This document shows, piece by piece, positions 42,145 to 50,979 of a stretch of DNA of 64,000 bases. The number at the start of each line of letters is the position of its first letter. Position 1 is the stretch's first letter. Location: contig URSC01000005.1 in assembly GCA_900550465.1 (NCBI GenBank), forward strand, positions 1-64,000, in the 5' to 3' direction. The notes under the pieces were generated by a model. That model made no database searches, was not told the origin of the DNA, and saw only the letters and a list, made by a program, of their open reading frames with translations. This DNA is from an uncultured Alistipes sp. GTDB taxonomy: Bacteria > Bacteroidota > Bacteroidia > Bacteroidales > UBA932. The translations under genes and the position numbers were made by a program.

Positions 42145-43216
42145 GGCGGAAGAATACGACTGCGCTGACTAGAACGATGAGGCCGAGGAGGATGAAGCCG
42201 AGGGGGTTGGCGCGGCTGGAGGTGGCCTCGATGGTCATGTCGCCGGCCAGGAGGCGGAAGCCGTCTACTTTCCAGACGGGGATGCCTTCATCCATTAGTG
42301 CCGTGTTGGCGGAGGTCAGGCGGCCGGGCATGCGGACCTGATAGAGCATGGCATAGCAGAAGGGATCTGTCAGTTTCTCTTCAAGAGCGGACAGTTCTTT
42401 TTCCCATTCCCCTGCATGTGCCGCAGCTGCACCGGAGTAAGCAGGATCACCGCTCAATCCACTCATTTGTCCGGCGATGTCGGTCAAAATCCTCGCTTTT
42501 TCATCCAATGAGAGAAGATCCTCGTAGAAGTCATACCTCTTCTCCATCCACAGCATCAGTTCTCCCTTCAGGCTGTCGGTCAGTTCCGTCCCGGTAGTCT
42601 GACATATGGTGCGGTACATCTGTTCGCGGTAGCAGGCGTTCACCCATGCGGTGTATTTGTCGTACAGTCCGCTGAGGTCGGAATAGGTCTCCGCTCCATT
42701 CATTCCGGGCGAGCCGATGCCGTTGCGGTACCATCTTTCCAGCTCCACGCGGTTCATGAGGCTGTCCGGCGGGACAGGCATCCAGGAGGCTATGTTCGGA
42801 AAGGTGCAGGTGTAGGTGTAGGTGTTGAAGAACAGGCCCCGTTTCTTATCCCAGTGCTCGACGGCCCTGACATAGGGCAACCGGGCATATTCCTCCGATG
42901 CCGGGGTGTTCCGGTACGAAGTGTCGGAAGGCCGGAATGTCCGGCTGGCGTAGAAATTCATGGTGGCGGAGTCGTCCAGGAACCACAATGTTCTCGGGGC
43001 GGGCATCGCTCCGGTCTTCCACTGCTCTTCCGGCTCGAAGAGGAAGGGGTGGGAGGACAGGTCTCCGGCGAGGCAGGCGGAGTCGGCTTCGGCATAGACG
43101 GTCCGGGTCATGCTGCCGTCGGGGTGGATTTCGGGGATGACGGTGTAGTAGGTTACGCAGGATGTAGACAGGGCTATGGCAGCGGCTGCTGTCAGGATTT
43201 TATTAATGGTCTTCAT
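42134..43216 (-). CDS. Lipoprotein with C-terminal membrane helix, unknown function
   Basis: A 360-residue protein: signal peptide ending in the lipobox LSTSC (Cys 20), a long soluble region without a recognised domain (Tyr- and Trp-rich), and a C-terminal hydrophobic helix (about 335-355; PLGFILLGLIVLVSAVVFF) ending in Arg residues. Having both an N-terminal lipid anchor and a C-terminal helix is unusual. It is the third gene of the sigma-factor operon and overlaps the second by 14 bases, so it may take part in the sigma factor's signalling. Its stop codon sits in the direct repeat. Confidence 0.78.
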   Translation of the reverse strand: MKTINKILTAAAAIALSTSCVTYYTVIPEIHPDGSMTRTVYAEADSACLAGDLSSHPFLFEPEEQWKTGAMPAPRTLWFLDDSATMNFYASRTFRPSDTSYRNTPASEEYARLPYVRAVEHWDKKRGLFFNTYTYTCTFPNIASWMPVPPDSLMNRVELERWYRNGIGSPGMNGAETYSDLSGLYDKYTAWVNACYREQMYRTICQTTGTELTDSLKGELMLWMEKRYDFYEDLLSLDEKARILTDIAGQMSGLSGDPAYSGAAAAHAGEWEKELSALEEKLTDPFCYAMLYQVRMPGRLTSANTALMDEGIPVWKVDGFRLLAGDMTIEATSSRANPLGFILLGLIVLVSAVVFFRLRR

Positions 43217-43601
43217 GGTTCTGTTGTGTTGCGGCCCGCTCTCTCAGTTCGGCAACGGACTGTCTGTGGGCCTTGGTTTTACGATAATGTTCGAGATGTG
43301 CCTGCGGTCCGTGCATAAAGGCTGACGTGCTGACGGGAAGACTGCTTATCTCGATGCGGACGGCCGTATCAGTCTGCATGAGGACTGTCGACAGGGTCAA
43401 TACCAGCACGGCAGCGGCAGCAATGCCGGTAACGGCGGCAGCAAAGCGTATGCGTCTGGAGCGGAGCGGGGCCGGTCCTGCAGGAGTGTTCTGCGGCATG
43501 TTCCCGGTGCGTTCCGCTATCCGCGCGGATACCTCCTCCGGATGAGGCATCTGCGGCCGGGAGCGGCGCACATCGTCTATGAATTGTCTGTATCTGTCCA
43601 T
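43203..43601 (-). CDS. Single-pass membrane protein, possible anti-sigma factor
   Basis: A 132-residue protein: a charged N-terminal cytoplasmic part (1-50), one membrane helix (about 52-75), and an extracytoplasmic tail. It lies 20 bases downstream of the ECF sigma gene, the usual place for an anti-sigma factor. It lacks the zinc-binding HxxxCxxC motif, so that role is only inferred from position and topology. A longer in-frame open frame extends upstream through the sigma gene but is an artefact. Confidence 0.72.
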   Translation of the reverse strand: MDRYRQFIDDVRRSRPQMPHPEEVSARIAERTGNMPQNTPAGPAPLRSRRIRFAAAVTGIAAAAVLVLTLSTVLMQTDTAVRIEISSLPVSTSAFMHGPQAHLEHYRKTKAHRQSVAELRERAATQQNHEDH

Positions 43602-43621
43602 AACGGCTGTATTTTTCCTAT

Positions 43622-44161
43622 TTATAATTCCTTTTCGAGGGCCCTCCGGACCTTCTGCCGGGCGAGGTAGAGGTTGCTCTTGAGCTGTACTGCGCTCCAG
43701 CCGGTGGCTCTGCGGATTTCCTCGAAGGGCAGCTGCTCTATCTCGTGGAGGACGAAGACGGTCCGCTGCATCGGGGAAAGGGTCCTGGTTACCCGCCGGA
43801 GCCGGGCCTCGAGTTCCCGGGCGATGCTGCCGCTCTCGGGGTCCGCCGCCCGCTCCTGAGCATTGGCCCAGGCGGCATCCGCCTCGAACTTCCTGTGAGC
43901 GGAGCGCTTCCGCAGGATGTCGCAGCACAGGCGGGCGGCGATGGTCCTGAGCCAGGTGGCTGGGCTGTAGTGTCGGTCGTAGCCCGGGAGGGTCTTCCAT
44001 GCCCGGAGGAATGTCTCCTGCACCGCGTCCTCCGCCTCGTCCGGGTTGCCGAGCATCCGCAGGGCCACGCGCCATACCATCTGCCGGTATTGCTCCACTA
44101 TGGCGGCGAAAGCCCGGTGGTCCCCGGCCGCGGCGGCCTGTATATTGTCCTTAGAGCCCAT
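43622..44161 (-). CDS. ECF-family RNA polymerase sigma factor
   Basis: A 179-residue sigma-70-type factor. Region 2 (about 10-80: FAAIVEQYRQMVWRVALRML, DEAEDAVQETFLRAWKTL) binds core and the -10; region 4 (about 115-175: LSPMQRTVFVLHEIEQLPFEEIRRATGWSAVQLKSNLYLARQKV) binds the -35. The start at 44161 is preferred over 44212 because the promoter box at 44182-44189 lies between them. It heads an operon with a possible anti-sigma factor and a lipoprotein. Confidence 0.92.
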   Translation of the reverse strand: MGSKDNIQAAAAGDHRAFAAIVEQYRQMVWRVALRMLGNPDEAEDAVQETFLRAWKTLPGYDRHYSPATWLRTIAARLCCDILRKRSAHRKFEADAAWANAQERAADPESGSIARELEARLRRVTRTLSPMQRTVFVLHEIEQLPFEEIRRATGWSAVQLKSNLYLARQKVRRALEKEL

Positions 44162-44181
44162 TGTCTGTTTCTGGTTTCTGC

Positions 44182-44189
44182 CAAATATA
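44182..44189 (-). promoter_or_regulatory. -7 promoter box of the ECF sigma operon
   Basis: Minus-strand TATATTTG (TAnnTTTG), 21 bases before ATG 44161; it decides the sigma factor's start. Confidence 0.6.
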
Positions 44190-44242
44190 CGGATGAGGCG
44201 GACAAAAGTCAATTTTGGATTTCAAAAATTGAAAAGTGTTTT

Positions 44243-44250
44243 TAAATTTG
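44243..44250 (+). promoter_or_regulatory. -7 promoter box of the S41 protease gene
   Basis: TAAATTTG (TAnnTTTG), 26 bases before ATG 44277. Confidence 0.6.
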
Positions 44251-44276
44251 TGCAGCTTCAATAAAAATTATAACCC

Positions 44277-47200
44277 ATGAAAAAGATCAACCTGTTATTG
44301 TCTCTTCTTCCGCTGGCGGCCATCGCTGCAAGTTCCGGCCCGGCGTCAGCAGAAACTCTTCATTTCCCTTATCATCCCTCGCTCTCACCGGATGCGAAGG
44401 ACATATATTTTTCCTACGACGGCGACATCTTCCGGGTCGGCGCGGACGGAGGTACGGCCATGCGCCTGGTATCTCTCGGGGGCAATGAGAATTACCCCGT
44501 AGTCTCGCCCGACGGCAGGCTGCTCGCATTTTCCTCCAATATCAACGGCAATAATGATGTATTCATCGTGCCTGTTGAAGGGGGAGAGGTCACCCGGCTG
44601 ACATGGCATGAGGCCAATGACTATCCCATCGGATGGTCTCCTGACTCCAGGACCGTTTATTTCCAGAGCAACCGCCTGAACGGCAATACCGTATATTCGG
44701 TAGGAATCGAAGGCGGCACTCCCCGGAGGCTTTTCGAGGGGTATTTCAACACTATCAGCAACCTGACAGTCAATCCCGTTACCGGAGAGTTCTATTTCAA
44801 CGAGTCCGGCGAGAGCCTTAACTATCCTACCCGCAAGCGCTATGTGGGCGACCACAACCCTGATATAGCTGCGTGGAATCCTGCCACATCGGAGTACCGT
44901 CTGCTGACCTCGTGGGAGGGCAAGGACACCTGGCCGATGACCGACAGCAAGGGAACGCTCTACTATGTTACCGACCAGTTCAACAAGGAGGCCAATATCG
45001 CCAGGTACGTGCCGGGAGGCGAGCCTCAGCAGCTGACTAAGTACAGGCAGTCGGTGCAGTATCCTTCCATCAGCCATGACGGTTCCAGGATAGTATTCCT
45101 GGTGGACTACAAGATAACCTGCCTGGACACCCGCACCGGCAAGGTGACCGAGCCTCAGATTACCGTGGCAGACAACGATACCGAGATGCGCCGCTCGTTC
45201 AAGGACCAGCGTCCTGCATACGTGGCGGTCTCTCCGGACGGCAAGAAGCTGGCACTGGCCGTACGCGGTCTTCTGTACATCTCTGATGCCGAGGGCAAAT
45301 ACCTTAAGCTCATGAATACACCGGCTGACGAGCGGGTGGACGAGATCGTATGGACGGACAATACGACTATTTACTATTCCCGTACCGACAAAGGATATGT
45401 CAACCTTTTCAAAATCAAGGCTGACGGCACTGCTCCCGAGAAACGGATCTACAAGGCTGACGCCAATATCCAGTCTCTCACCAGGTCCCACAAGGGTGAC
45501 ATGATAGCATTTATCAGCGGAAGCCGTGAGGTCATGGTTCTGGACGTGAACAAGGATAAGGTCAGGAAAATAGCTGACTCGCAGTTCTGGTCGTTCCGCG
45601 GCTATGACATGAATTTCTCTTTCGACGATGCCTATCTGGCATTTGAGGGCATGAACCTCTTCGAGGGGGACATCTTCATCTATTCCTTCAAGGACAAGAG
45701 CCTGCACAATCTGACCAACTCCGCTTCCTCGGAGGGATCTCCCGTATTTTCTCCTGACGGAAAGAATCTGTATATGTCGGCAAATATCTACGGTTCGTCA
45801 TTCCCCCGTGGAGGAGGCCGCAGCCAGCTGTACAGACTTCCCCTCCAGCGCTATGACCAGACACCGTTCCCTTCTGACGTATATGATGGTCTTTTTGAGG
45901 AAAAATCTTCCGAGGACAGCGTTACAGGAGTGCAGGGCATTGATTACAAGGAGATATTCCGTCGTCTGGAGGATATGCCCGAGAACGGATACTCGCCTTA
46001 TGCTTTCCGCAGCGGGGAGGACTCTTGGCTGCTGTATACCGTCTCAGGAGCAGTGAAGGCCCTGAAGATTTCCGACCCCGAGGCTGAACCGGCCGAGATA
46101 AAGGGTATTACAGGACGGTGGGGATATTTTACCTGCTCTGACGAGGCTCCTTACTATATCAGCGGAGGCGATATCTACAAGATCAATCTCAACCGCAGCA
46201 ATGCCGACAAGGTTTCCATTTCGCAGGATGTGGAGAAGGATCTGGATGACGAGTTCCGTCAGATATTCTACGAGGGCTGGGCTGTAATGGACCAGAACTT
46301 CTATGATGTCAACTTCCACGGCACCGACTGGAAGGCCAAGAGAGACTACTATGCATCGCTTCTGCCATACGTCAGGACCAGGGAACATCTCCGTACGCTG
46401 TTCAATGACATGCTGGGCGAACTCAATTCCTCGCATCTGCGTTTCAGTTCCTCCGGTTCTGAGGAAAACACACCCAAAATCCGTACATCTTCGGCCGAGA
46501 CAGGTATCATCTGGAGCAACGACAATCCCTATGTCGTAGACCGTATTCTCACCGATGCTCCGGCCAACAGCGTGGATATCGACATCCGTCCCGGCGATCG
46601 TCTTGTGGCTGTCGGCGGTGTAAAAGTGGATGCATCTGTCAACAGGGAATCATATCTGGCCTCACCCATACGTCAGGAGGAGATACTGCTTACCTTCAAC
46701 CGTTCGGGAAAGGACTTCGACGTGAAACTGCATACCATAACATACGGTGCCCTCAAGAACATGCTGTACACTGAATGGGAAGATCAGCGCCGCGCCATGG
46801 TGGACGAGCAGACCGGCGGCCGCGTGGCATACATCCATCTCAGGGATATGACCGACGGTTCGCTCTATCCTTTCCTGATGCAGATGCACACTGACGCTGT
46901 GAACAGGGATGCCTTGATTCTGGACCTCCGTTACAACAACGGCGGCAACGTGCACAAGGAAGTTCTGGACTTCCTCCGCCAGCAGGAGCATTTCCGCTGG
47001 AGCTACAGGGATTTCGAGCCCAACTCCCATCCCAATGTCACCCCTGCCGACAAGCCTATCGTAGTGCTCGTCAACGAGCGCAGCCTCAGTGACGCCGAGG
47101 TGACTTCCAATGGTATCAAGACCCTCGGAATAGCCAAGATAGTAGGCACCGAGACATACCGCTGGATTATCTTCACCTCGTCTGTTTCTTTCGTAGACGG

Positions 47201-47381
47201 TTCGAGCAGCCGTATGCCGGCATGGGGATGCTACTCTCTGACAGGCGAGGACCTCGAGGCTACCGGTGTGGCTCCGGACATCTACGTGCGCAACACATTT
47301 ACAGACCGCATGTACGGCCGCGATCCTCAGCTCGATACAGCCATTGAGGAGATACTGAAAGAACTGGCGGCCGATAAGTAG
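44277..47381 (+). CDS. Tricorn-like S41-family serine protease
   Basis: A 1034-residue exported protease (signal peptide about 1-25). It begins with a WD40-like propeller (about 28-330; repeated motifs such as PVVSPDGRLLAFSSN and DYPIGWSPDSRTVYFQSN), then a second propeller portion (to about 600), a helical bundle (about 650-730), a PDZ domain (about 740-820; PGDRLVAVGGVKV), and the S41 catalytic domain (about 830-1025; DALILDLRYNNGGN and NERSLSDAEV with the likely nucleophile Ser near 940). This is the tricorn core order. It stands alone behind its own promoter and ends in a terminator. Confidence 0.9.
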   Translation: MKKINLLLSLLPLAAIAASSGPASAETLHFPYHPSLSPDAKDIYFSYDGDIFRVGADGGTAMRLVSLGGNENYPVVSPDGRLLAFSSNINGNNDVFIVPVEGGEVTRLTWHEANDYPIGWSPDSRTVYFQSNRLNGNTVYSVGIEGGTPRRLFEGYFNTISNLTVNPVTGEFYFNESGESLNYPTRKRYVGDHNPDIAAWNPATSEYRLLTSWEGKDTWPMTDSKGTLYYVTDQFNKEANIARYVPGGEPQQLTKYRQSVQYPSISHDGSRIVFLVDYKITCLDTRTGKVTEPQITVADNDTEMRRSFKDQRPAYVAVSPDGKKLALAVRGLLYISDAEGKYLKLMNTPADERVDEIVWTDNTTIYYSRTDKGYVNLFKIKADGTAPEKRIYKADANIQSLTRSHKGDMIAFISGSREVMVLDVNKDKVRKIADSQFWSFRGYDMNFSFDDAYLAFEGMNLFEGDIFIYSFKDKSLHNLTNSASSEGSPVFSPDGKNLYMSANIYGSSFPRGGGRSQLYRLPLQRYDQTPFPSDVYDGLFEEKSSEDSVTGVQGIDYKEIFRRLEDMPENGYSPYAFRSGEDSWLLYTVSGAVKALKISDPEAEPAEIKGITGRWGYFTCSDEAPYYISGGDIYKINLNRSNADKVSISQDVEKDLDDEFRQIFYEGWAVMDQNFYDVNFHGTDWKAKRDYYASLLPYVRTREHLRTLFNDMLGELNSSHLRFSSSGSEENTPKIRTSSAETGIIWSNDNPYVVDRILTDAPANSVDIDIRPGDRLVAVGGVKVDASVNRESYLASPIRQEEILLTFNRSGKDFDVKLHTITYGALKNMLYTEWEDQRRAMVDEQTGGRVAYIHLRDMTDGSLYPFLMQMHTDAVNRDALILDLRYNNGGNVHKEVLDFLRQQEHFRWSYRDFEPNSHPNVTPADKPIVVLVNERSLSDAEVTSNGIKTLGIAKIVGTETYRWIIFTSSVSFVDGSSSRMPAWGCYSLTGEDLEATGVAPDIYVRNTFTDRMYGRDPQLDTAIEEILKELAADK

Positions 47382-47404
47382 GCCCTGGCTGATACAGGTA
47401 ACTG

Positions 47405-47443
47405 AAAGGCCGGTCGGGATATGCGTTCCTGACCGGCCTTTTC
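47405..47443 (+). terminator. Rho-independent terminator of the S41 protease gene
   Basis: Perfect 11-bp stem AAAGGCCGGTC / GACCGGCCTTT, 15-base loop, T-rich tail; symmetrical enough to work in both directions. Confidence 0.8.
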
Positions 47444-47466
47444 TGTATATCTGTCCAAAAGGGCAT

Positions 47467-47508
47467 AAAAAAAGAGGCACCCCTCTGCTACAATAGGTAC
47501 CCCTTCCT
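47467..47508 (-). terminator. Strong terminator of the lolE-type operon
   Basis: On the minus strand AAGGGGTACC pairs with GGTGCCTCTT (two G-T pairs), followed by seven T. It ends a 115-base 3' region after the permease stop at 47582, which contains the motif TAATAGGTTTAGGTTTTAG and may itself be a conserved RNA element. Confidence 0.65.
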
Positions 47509-47581
47509 TGTGTACTAAAACCTAAACCTATTACATAGATGCAGGTCGCTCTGTTTTTGTTGCACGGAAAGTGAAAAATTT

Positions 47582-48793
47582 TTAAAAAATTTTCGAAAGG
47601 GTGCGGCGGGTGGGGAGAGCGGTGATGAAAAGGCCGATGAGGGCGATGCCGGCGAGGGTGATGAGGATGTCGCCGGGCTTGATGACGACGGGGTAGTACT
47701 CGACTACGAAGCTGCCGGGCATGCGGATGACACCGACGTGCTGCTGGATGAGGCATAGGATGATGCCGACGGCCAGGCCGATGACGGCTCCGAGCAGGAT
47801 GATCATCCAGCCCTCGTCGAAGAAGATGCGGCGGATCAGGGCCGGACGGGCTCCGAGGTGCTGGAGGGTGGCGATGTCGTCCCGCTTCTCGATGATGAGC
47901 ATGGTGAGGGAGCCGAAGACGTTGCAGGAGACCACGATGATGATGAAGAGCAGTATCATGAAGATGACCACCTTCTCGATGCGCATCATGCGGTAGACGG
48001 TCTCGTTCTGCATGTATTTGTCCTTGACGGTGAAGCCGGGGCCGAGGGCGGAGCGGACCTCCTTCACTGCCTGACGGACGTCGGAGCCGGGAGCGAGCCG
48101 GAGCTCCACGGTGCCTGCCTCATTGTCCTGGAGTCCTATGAGCCTGCGGGCCCGTTCGATGGGGACGAAGAGGGTGTTGCTGTAGCCCTCATTGCCCGAG
48201 AAAAAGGTGCCTATCGGGAAGAACCGCTCGCTGTTGAGGGATGCCGCCGGATTGACCAGTGAGATGTCCCGGTCGCGGGCGGGGAAATAGACGGTGATGG
48301 GGTCGAGGAAGCGGGGCATGATGCCCATTTCCACAGCCAGTCCGCGTCCGGTGACGGCCTGGGCCACCTCTCCGTGCATCAGGGTGAACTCTCCGTCGAT
48401 GATGCAGGACTGTATCTCGGGGTTCTCGGTGTAGCTCTGCTCCACGCCTTTGAGCAGGGCGGTCCCTTCCTCGCGGTCGTAGGTCAGGAAGACGGTCTCC
48501 TCGACGCTCTCGGTGAATGAGGCAACGGAGGGCATCGAGCGGACGGCGTCGAAGGCCTCTGTGTCGGTGCGGAAATATTTGGATGAGCCGCAGGTGACGG
48601 CTATGTCGGGCATGGCCCGGTCGTACATCCCGCGTACCACGTCCTCGAATCCGTTGTATATCGACAGCACCATGATCAGGGCGCAGGAGCCCACGGCTAT
48701 GCCTATCGCGCTGATGAGCGAGATGATGTTGATGACGTTGTGCGACTTCTTGGCGAAGAGGTAACGCCGGGCTATGAACTGCGGCAGATGCAT
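47582..48793 (-). CDS. FtsX-like permease, LolC/LolE type
   Basis: A 403-residue ABC-transporter permease of the LolCE family, which extracts lipoproteins from the inner membrane. N-terminal FIARRYLFAKKSHNVINIISLISAIGIAVGSCALIMVLSIYNG is diagnostic; a large periplasmic MacB-like domain follows (about 50-245), then three helices (about 255-400). Bacteroidota often carry one permease that may form a homodimer. It is 3 bases downstream of rbfA on the same strand. Confidence 0.88.
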   Translation of the reverse strand: MHLPQFIARRYLFAKKSHNVINIISLISAIGIAVGSCALIMVLSIYNGFEDVVRGMYDRAMPDIAVTCGSSKYFRTDTEAFDAVRSMPSVASFTESVEETVFLTYDREEGTALLKGVEQSYTENPEIQSCIIDGEFTLMHGEVAQAVTGRGLAVEMGIMPRFLDPITVYFPARDRDISLVNPAASLNSERFFPIGTFFSGNEGYSNTLFVPIERARRLIGLQDNEAGTVELRLAPGSDVRQAVKEVRSALGPGFTVKDKYMQNETVYRMMRIEKVVIFMILLFIIIVVSCNVFGSLTMLIIEKRDDIATLQHLGARPALIRRIFFDEGWMIILLGAVIGLAVGIILCLIQQHVGVIRMPGSFVVEYYPVVIKPGDILITLAGIALIGLFITALPTRRTLSKIF

Positions 48794-48796
48794 GGG

Positions 48797-49141
48797 CTAC
48801 TTGGCGAGCAGCTCGTCGATGTGCTCCACGTAGTCCAGAGAGTCGTCCAGGTAGAAGATCAGCTCGGGTATGATGCGCAGCTGCTTGGCCATCTGGCGGC
48901 CCAGCTCTCCGCGCATGGTGCGGCCCGACTCCTGGATCATCCTGAAGACCTTCTCCTGCTTGGCCGAGGGGAAGATGCTGACGTAGACCTTGGCCACTGC
49001 AAGGTCCGGGCTTATGGTCACTCCGCTCACCGACACGAGAGCTCCGTCCCAGGAGGCCATGCCCTTGGAACGGATGATCTCGGCCAGATGTCTCTGGAGC
49101 TCCTTGGCCACTTTGAGCTGGCGGGTGCTTTCTCCTTCCAT
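48797..49141 (-). CDS. rbfA: 30S ribosome-binding factor A
   Basis: A 114-residue KH-fold factor for late 30S subunit maturation. The pattern RQLKVAKELQRHLAEIIR, then VSGVTISPDLAVAKVYVSIFP and LRIIPELIFYLDDSLDYVEHIDELL matches RbfA. It lies 12 bases downstream of tyrS and directly before the lolE-type gene. Confidence 0.93.
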   Translation of the reverse strand: MEGESTRQLKVAKELQRHLAEIIRSKGMASWDGALVSVSGVTISPDLAVAKVYVSIFPSAKQEKVFRMIQESGRTMRGELGRQMAKQLRIIPELIFYLDDSLDYVEHIDELLAK

Positions 49142-49153
49142 AGCGGCGGCCTC

Positions 49154-50443
49154 CTATTCAAATTTCAGGATGTAGTAGTTCTTCTTGCCTTTCTGGGCGA
49201 GGATGTACTTGCCGTCGATCAGGTCCTCGGAGCTGACGGTGCGGTCGGCCGAGTCGCAGCGGTCCTTGTTGATGGACAGGCCGCCGCCCTGGATCATCTT
49301 GCGGCATTCGCCCTTGGAGGGGAATACGTCGGTGGTGACAGCCAGCAGGTCGATGACATTCTGCGGGAGAACATCCTTGCTCAGGCTGTACTGGGGTACG
49401 CCGTCGAATACGGAGAGGAAGGTCCTCTCGTCGAGCGAGCGCAGGGTCTCGGAAGTGGACTTTCCGAAGAGTATCTGGGAAGCGTCCACGGCCTTGCCGT
49501 ACTCCTCCTGTCCGTGTACCATGACGGTAATCTCGCGGGCGAGCAGTTTCTGGAGCTCGCGCAGATGGGGTGCCTTGGCGTGCTCTGCCACAGCGGCCTC
49601 AATCTCCTCGCGGCTGAGGGTGGTGAATATCTTGATGTACCTGGCGGCGTCCTCGTCGCTGACGTTGAGCCAGAACTGGTAGAATGCGTAGGGGGTGGTG
49701 TACTCCGGGGAGAGCCAGATGTTGCCCTTCTCGGTCTTGCCGAACTTGCCGCCGTCGGACTTGGTCATCAGGGGCCAGGTCAGTCCGTAGGCCTCGCCGC
49801 CGAGCTTGCGGCGGATGAGCTCGGTGCCGGTGGTGATGTTGCCCCACTGGTCGCTGCCGCCCATCTGGAGCTTGCAGCCGTAGTGCTCGTAGAGGTATGT
49901 GAAGTCGTAGCCCTGGAGGAGCTGGTAGGTGAACTCGGTGAACGACATGCCCTCGCGGCCCTCTCCGCTGAGTCTCTTCTTGACGGAGTCCTTGGCCATC
50001 ATGTAGTTGACGGTAATCAGCTTGCCTATCTCGCGGGTGAAGTCGAGGAATCTCCAGTCCTTCATCCAGTCGTAGTTGTTGACCAGAATGGCGGCGTTGG
50101 GAGCGTCGCTCTCGAAGTCGATGAACTTGGAGAGCTGGGCCTTGATGCACTCCTGGTTGTGGCGCAGGGTCGCCTCGTCGAGAAGGTTGCGCTCCTGGGA
50201 CTTCATCGAGGGGTCGCCGATCATGCCGGTGGCTCCGCCGATGAGAGAGATGGGACGGTGGCCGGCGTCCTGGAAGTGCTTGAGCATCATGACGCTGACC
50301 AGATGACCGATGTGCAGCGAATCAGCCGTGGGGTCGATGCCCACGTATGCAGTGCACTGCTCTTTTGAAAGGAGTTCTTCAGTTCCGGGCATGATATCCT
50401 GGATCATGCCCCTCCATTTGAGGTCTTCGATAAAATTCTTCAT
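49154..50443 (-). CDS. tyrS: Tyrosine--tRNA ligase
   Basis: Charges tRNA-Tyr. 429 residues, class I enzyme: HIGH at 44-47 (ADSLHIGHLVS), KFGKTE as the KMSKS-like loop (near 235), and a C-terminal S4 RNA-binding domain (about 365-429; GGLSINKDRCDSADRTV). First gene of an operon with rbfA and the lolE-type permease. Confidence 0.96.
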   Translation of the reverse strand: MKNFIEDLKWRGMIQDIMPGTEELLSKEQCTAYVGIDPTADSLHIGHLVSVMMLKHFQDAGHRPISLIGGATGMIGDPSMKSQERNLLDEATLRHNQECIKAQLSKFIDFESDAPNAAILVNNYDWMKDWRFLDFTREIGKLITVNYMMAKDSVKKRLSGEGREGMSFTEFTYQLLQGYDFTYLYEHYGCKLQMGGSDQWGNITTGTELIRRKLGGEAYGLTWPLMTKSDGGKFGKTEKGNIWLSPEYTTPYAFYQFWLNVSDEDAARYIKIFTTLSREEIEAAVAEHAKAPHLRELQKLLAREITVMVHGQEEYGKAVDASQILFGKSTSETLRSLDERTFLSVFDGVPQYSLSKDVLPQNVIDLLAVTTDVFPSKGECRKMIQGGGLSINKDRCDSADRTVSSEDLIDGKYILAQKGKKNYYILKFE

Positions 50444-50481
50444 CGTATGAAAAATAACTGCTTTGCTTTTGAATATCCGCG

Positions 50482-50489
50482 CAAAGGTA
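50482..50489 (-). promoter_or_regulatory. -7 promoter box of tyrS
   Basis: Minus-strand TACCTTTG (TAnnTTTG), 39 bases before ATG 50443. Confidence 0.6.
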
Positions 50490-50510
50490 GTTATTTTTAT
50501 TCAAAATAGG

Positions 50511-50975
50511 TTATCTGCGGTAAGTACGGAAAATGGCAATGCCGATGCAGACCAGAGCTAAGGCCACTATCCCCCAGATGAACCACATATTCAGCGTCTG
50601 CGTCTTGCCTGCGGCCACCGAGAGGGTGGAGTTGGCGCCGAATGAGAAAAGCAGGCAGAGCAGGAGGTTCATCTGTGCGGCCAGGTCCGTCTTGGCGGCT
50701 CTGGCGGCTTCGGCTTTTCGGGCGGGAACGGGAAGGTTCACCACCTTGGGGAAGCACTGGGCCAGAATCATGATGATGTAGATGCCGAGGCCAATGAGGG
50801 CGAGGGTGAGCAGGATGCCCCTGTCTCCGACTCCGTTCACCACTCCGTGGATGTCAAAGTGGTTCGGCACCGGCACTCCCTCCAGCCGCGACCATGACAG
50901 CATGGGCAGGAAACCGGAGAGCATCGCCATCGTGGCGACTATATTGAGCGCAAGATTTGTAAGACGATGAAACAT
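50511..50975 (-). CDS. DUF1648-containing membrane protein
   Basis: A 154-residue protein with four membrane helices. The first loop holds the DUF1648 pattern VPNHFDIHGVVNGVGDRG. The start at 50975 is 4 bases after the phosphopantetheinyl transferase stop; a longer in-frame start at 51035 would overlap that gene. Function unknown. Confidence 0.75.
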   Translation of the reverse strand: MFHRLTNLALNIVATMAMLSGFLPMLSWSRLEGVPVPNHFDIHGVVNGVGDRGILLTLALIGLGIYIIMILAQCFPKVVNLPVPARKAEAARAAKTDLAAQMNLLLCLLFSFGANSTLSVAAGKTQTLNMWFIWGIVALALVCIGIAIFRTYRR

Positions 50976-50979
50976 AGCG

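Noticed and set aside
43602..44075. N-terminal extension of the putative anti-sigma gene through the sigma gene
   Set aside because: Arg/Pro/Gln-rich, out-of-frame translation of the sigma factor; the start at 43601 fits the gene spacing.
48740..50368. A 542-codon open frame opposite rbfA and tyrS
   Set aside because: Antisense shadow; both rbfA and tyrS on the minus strand are unmistakable.
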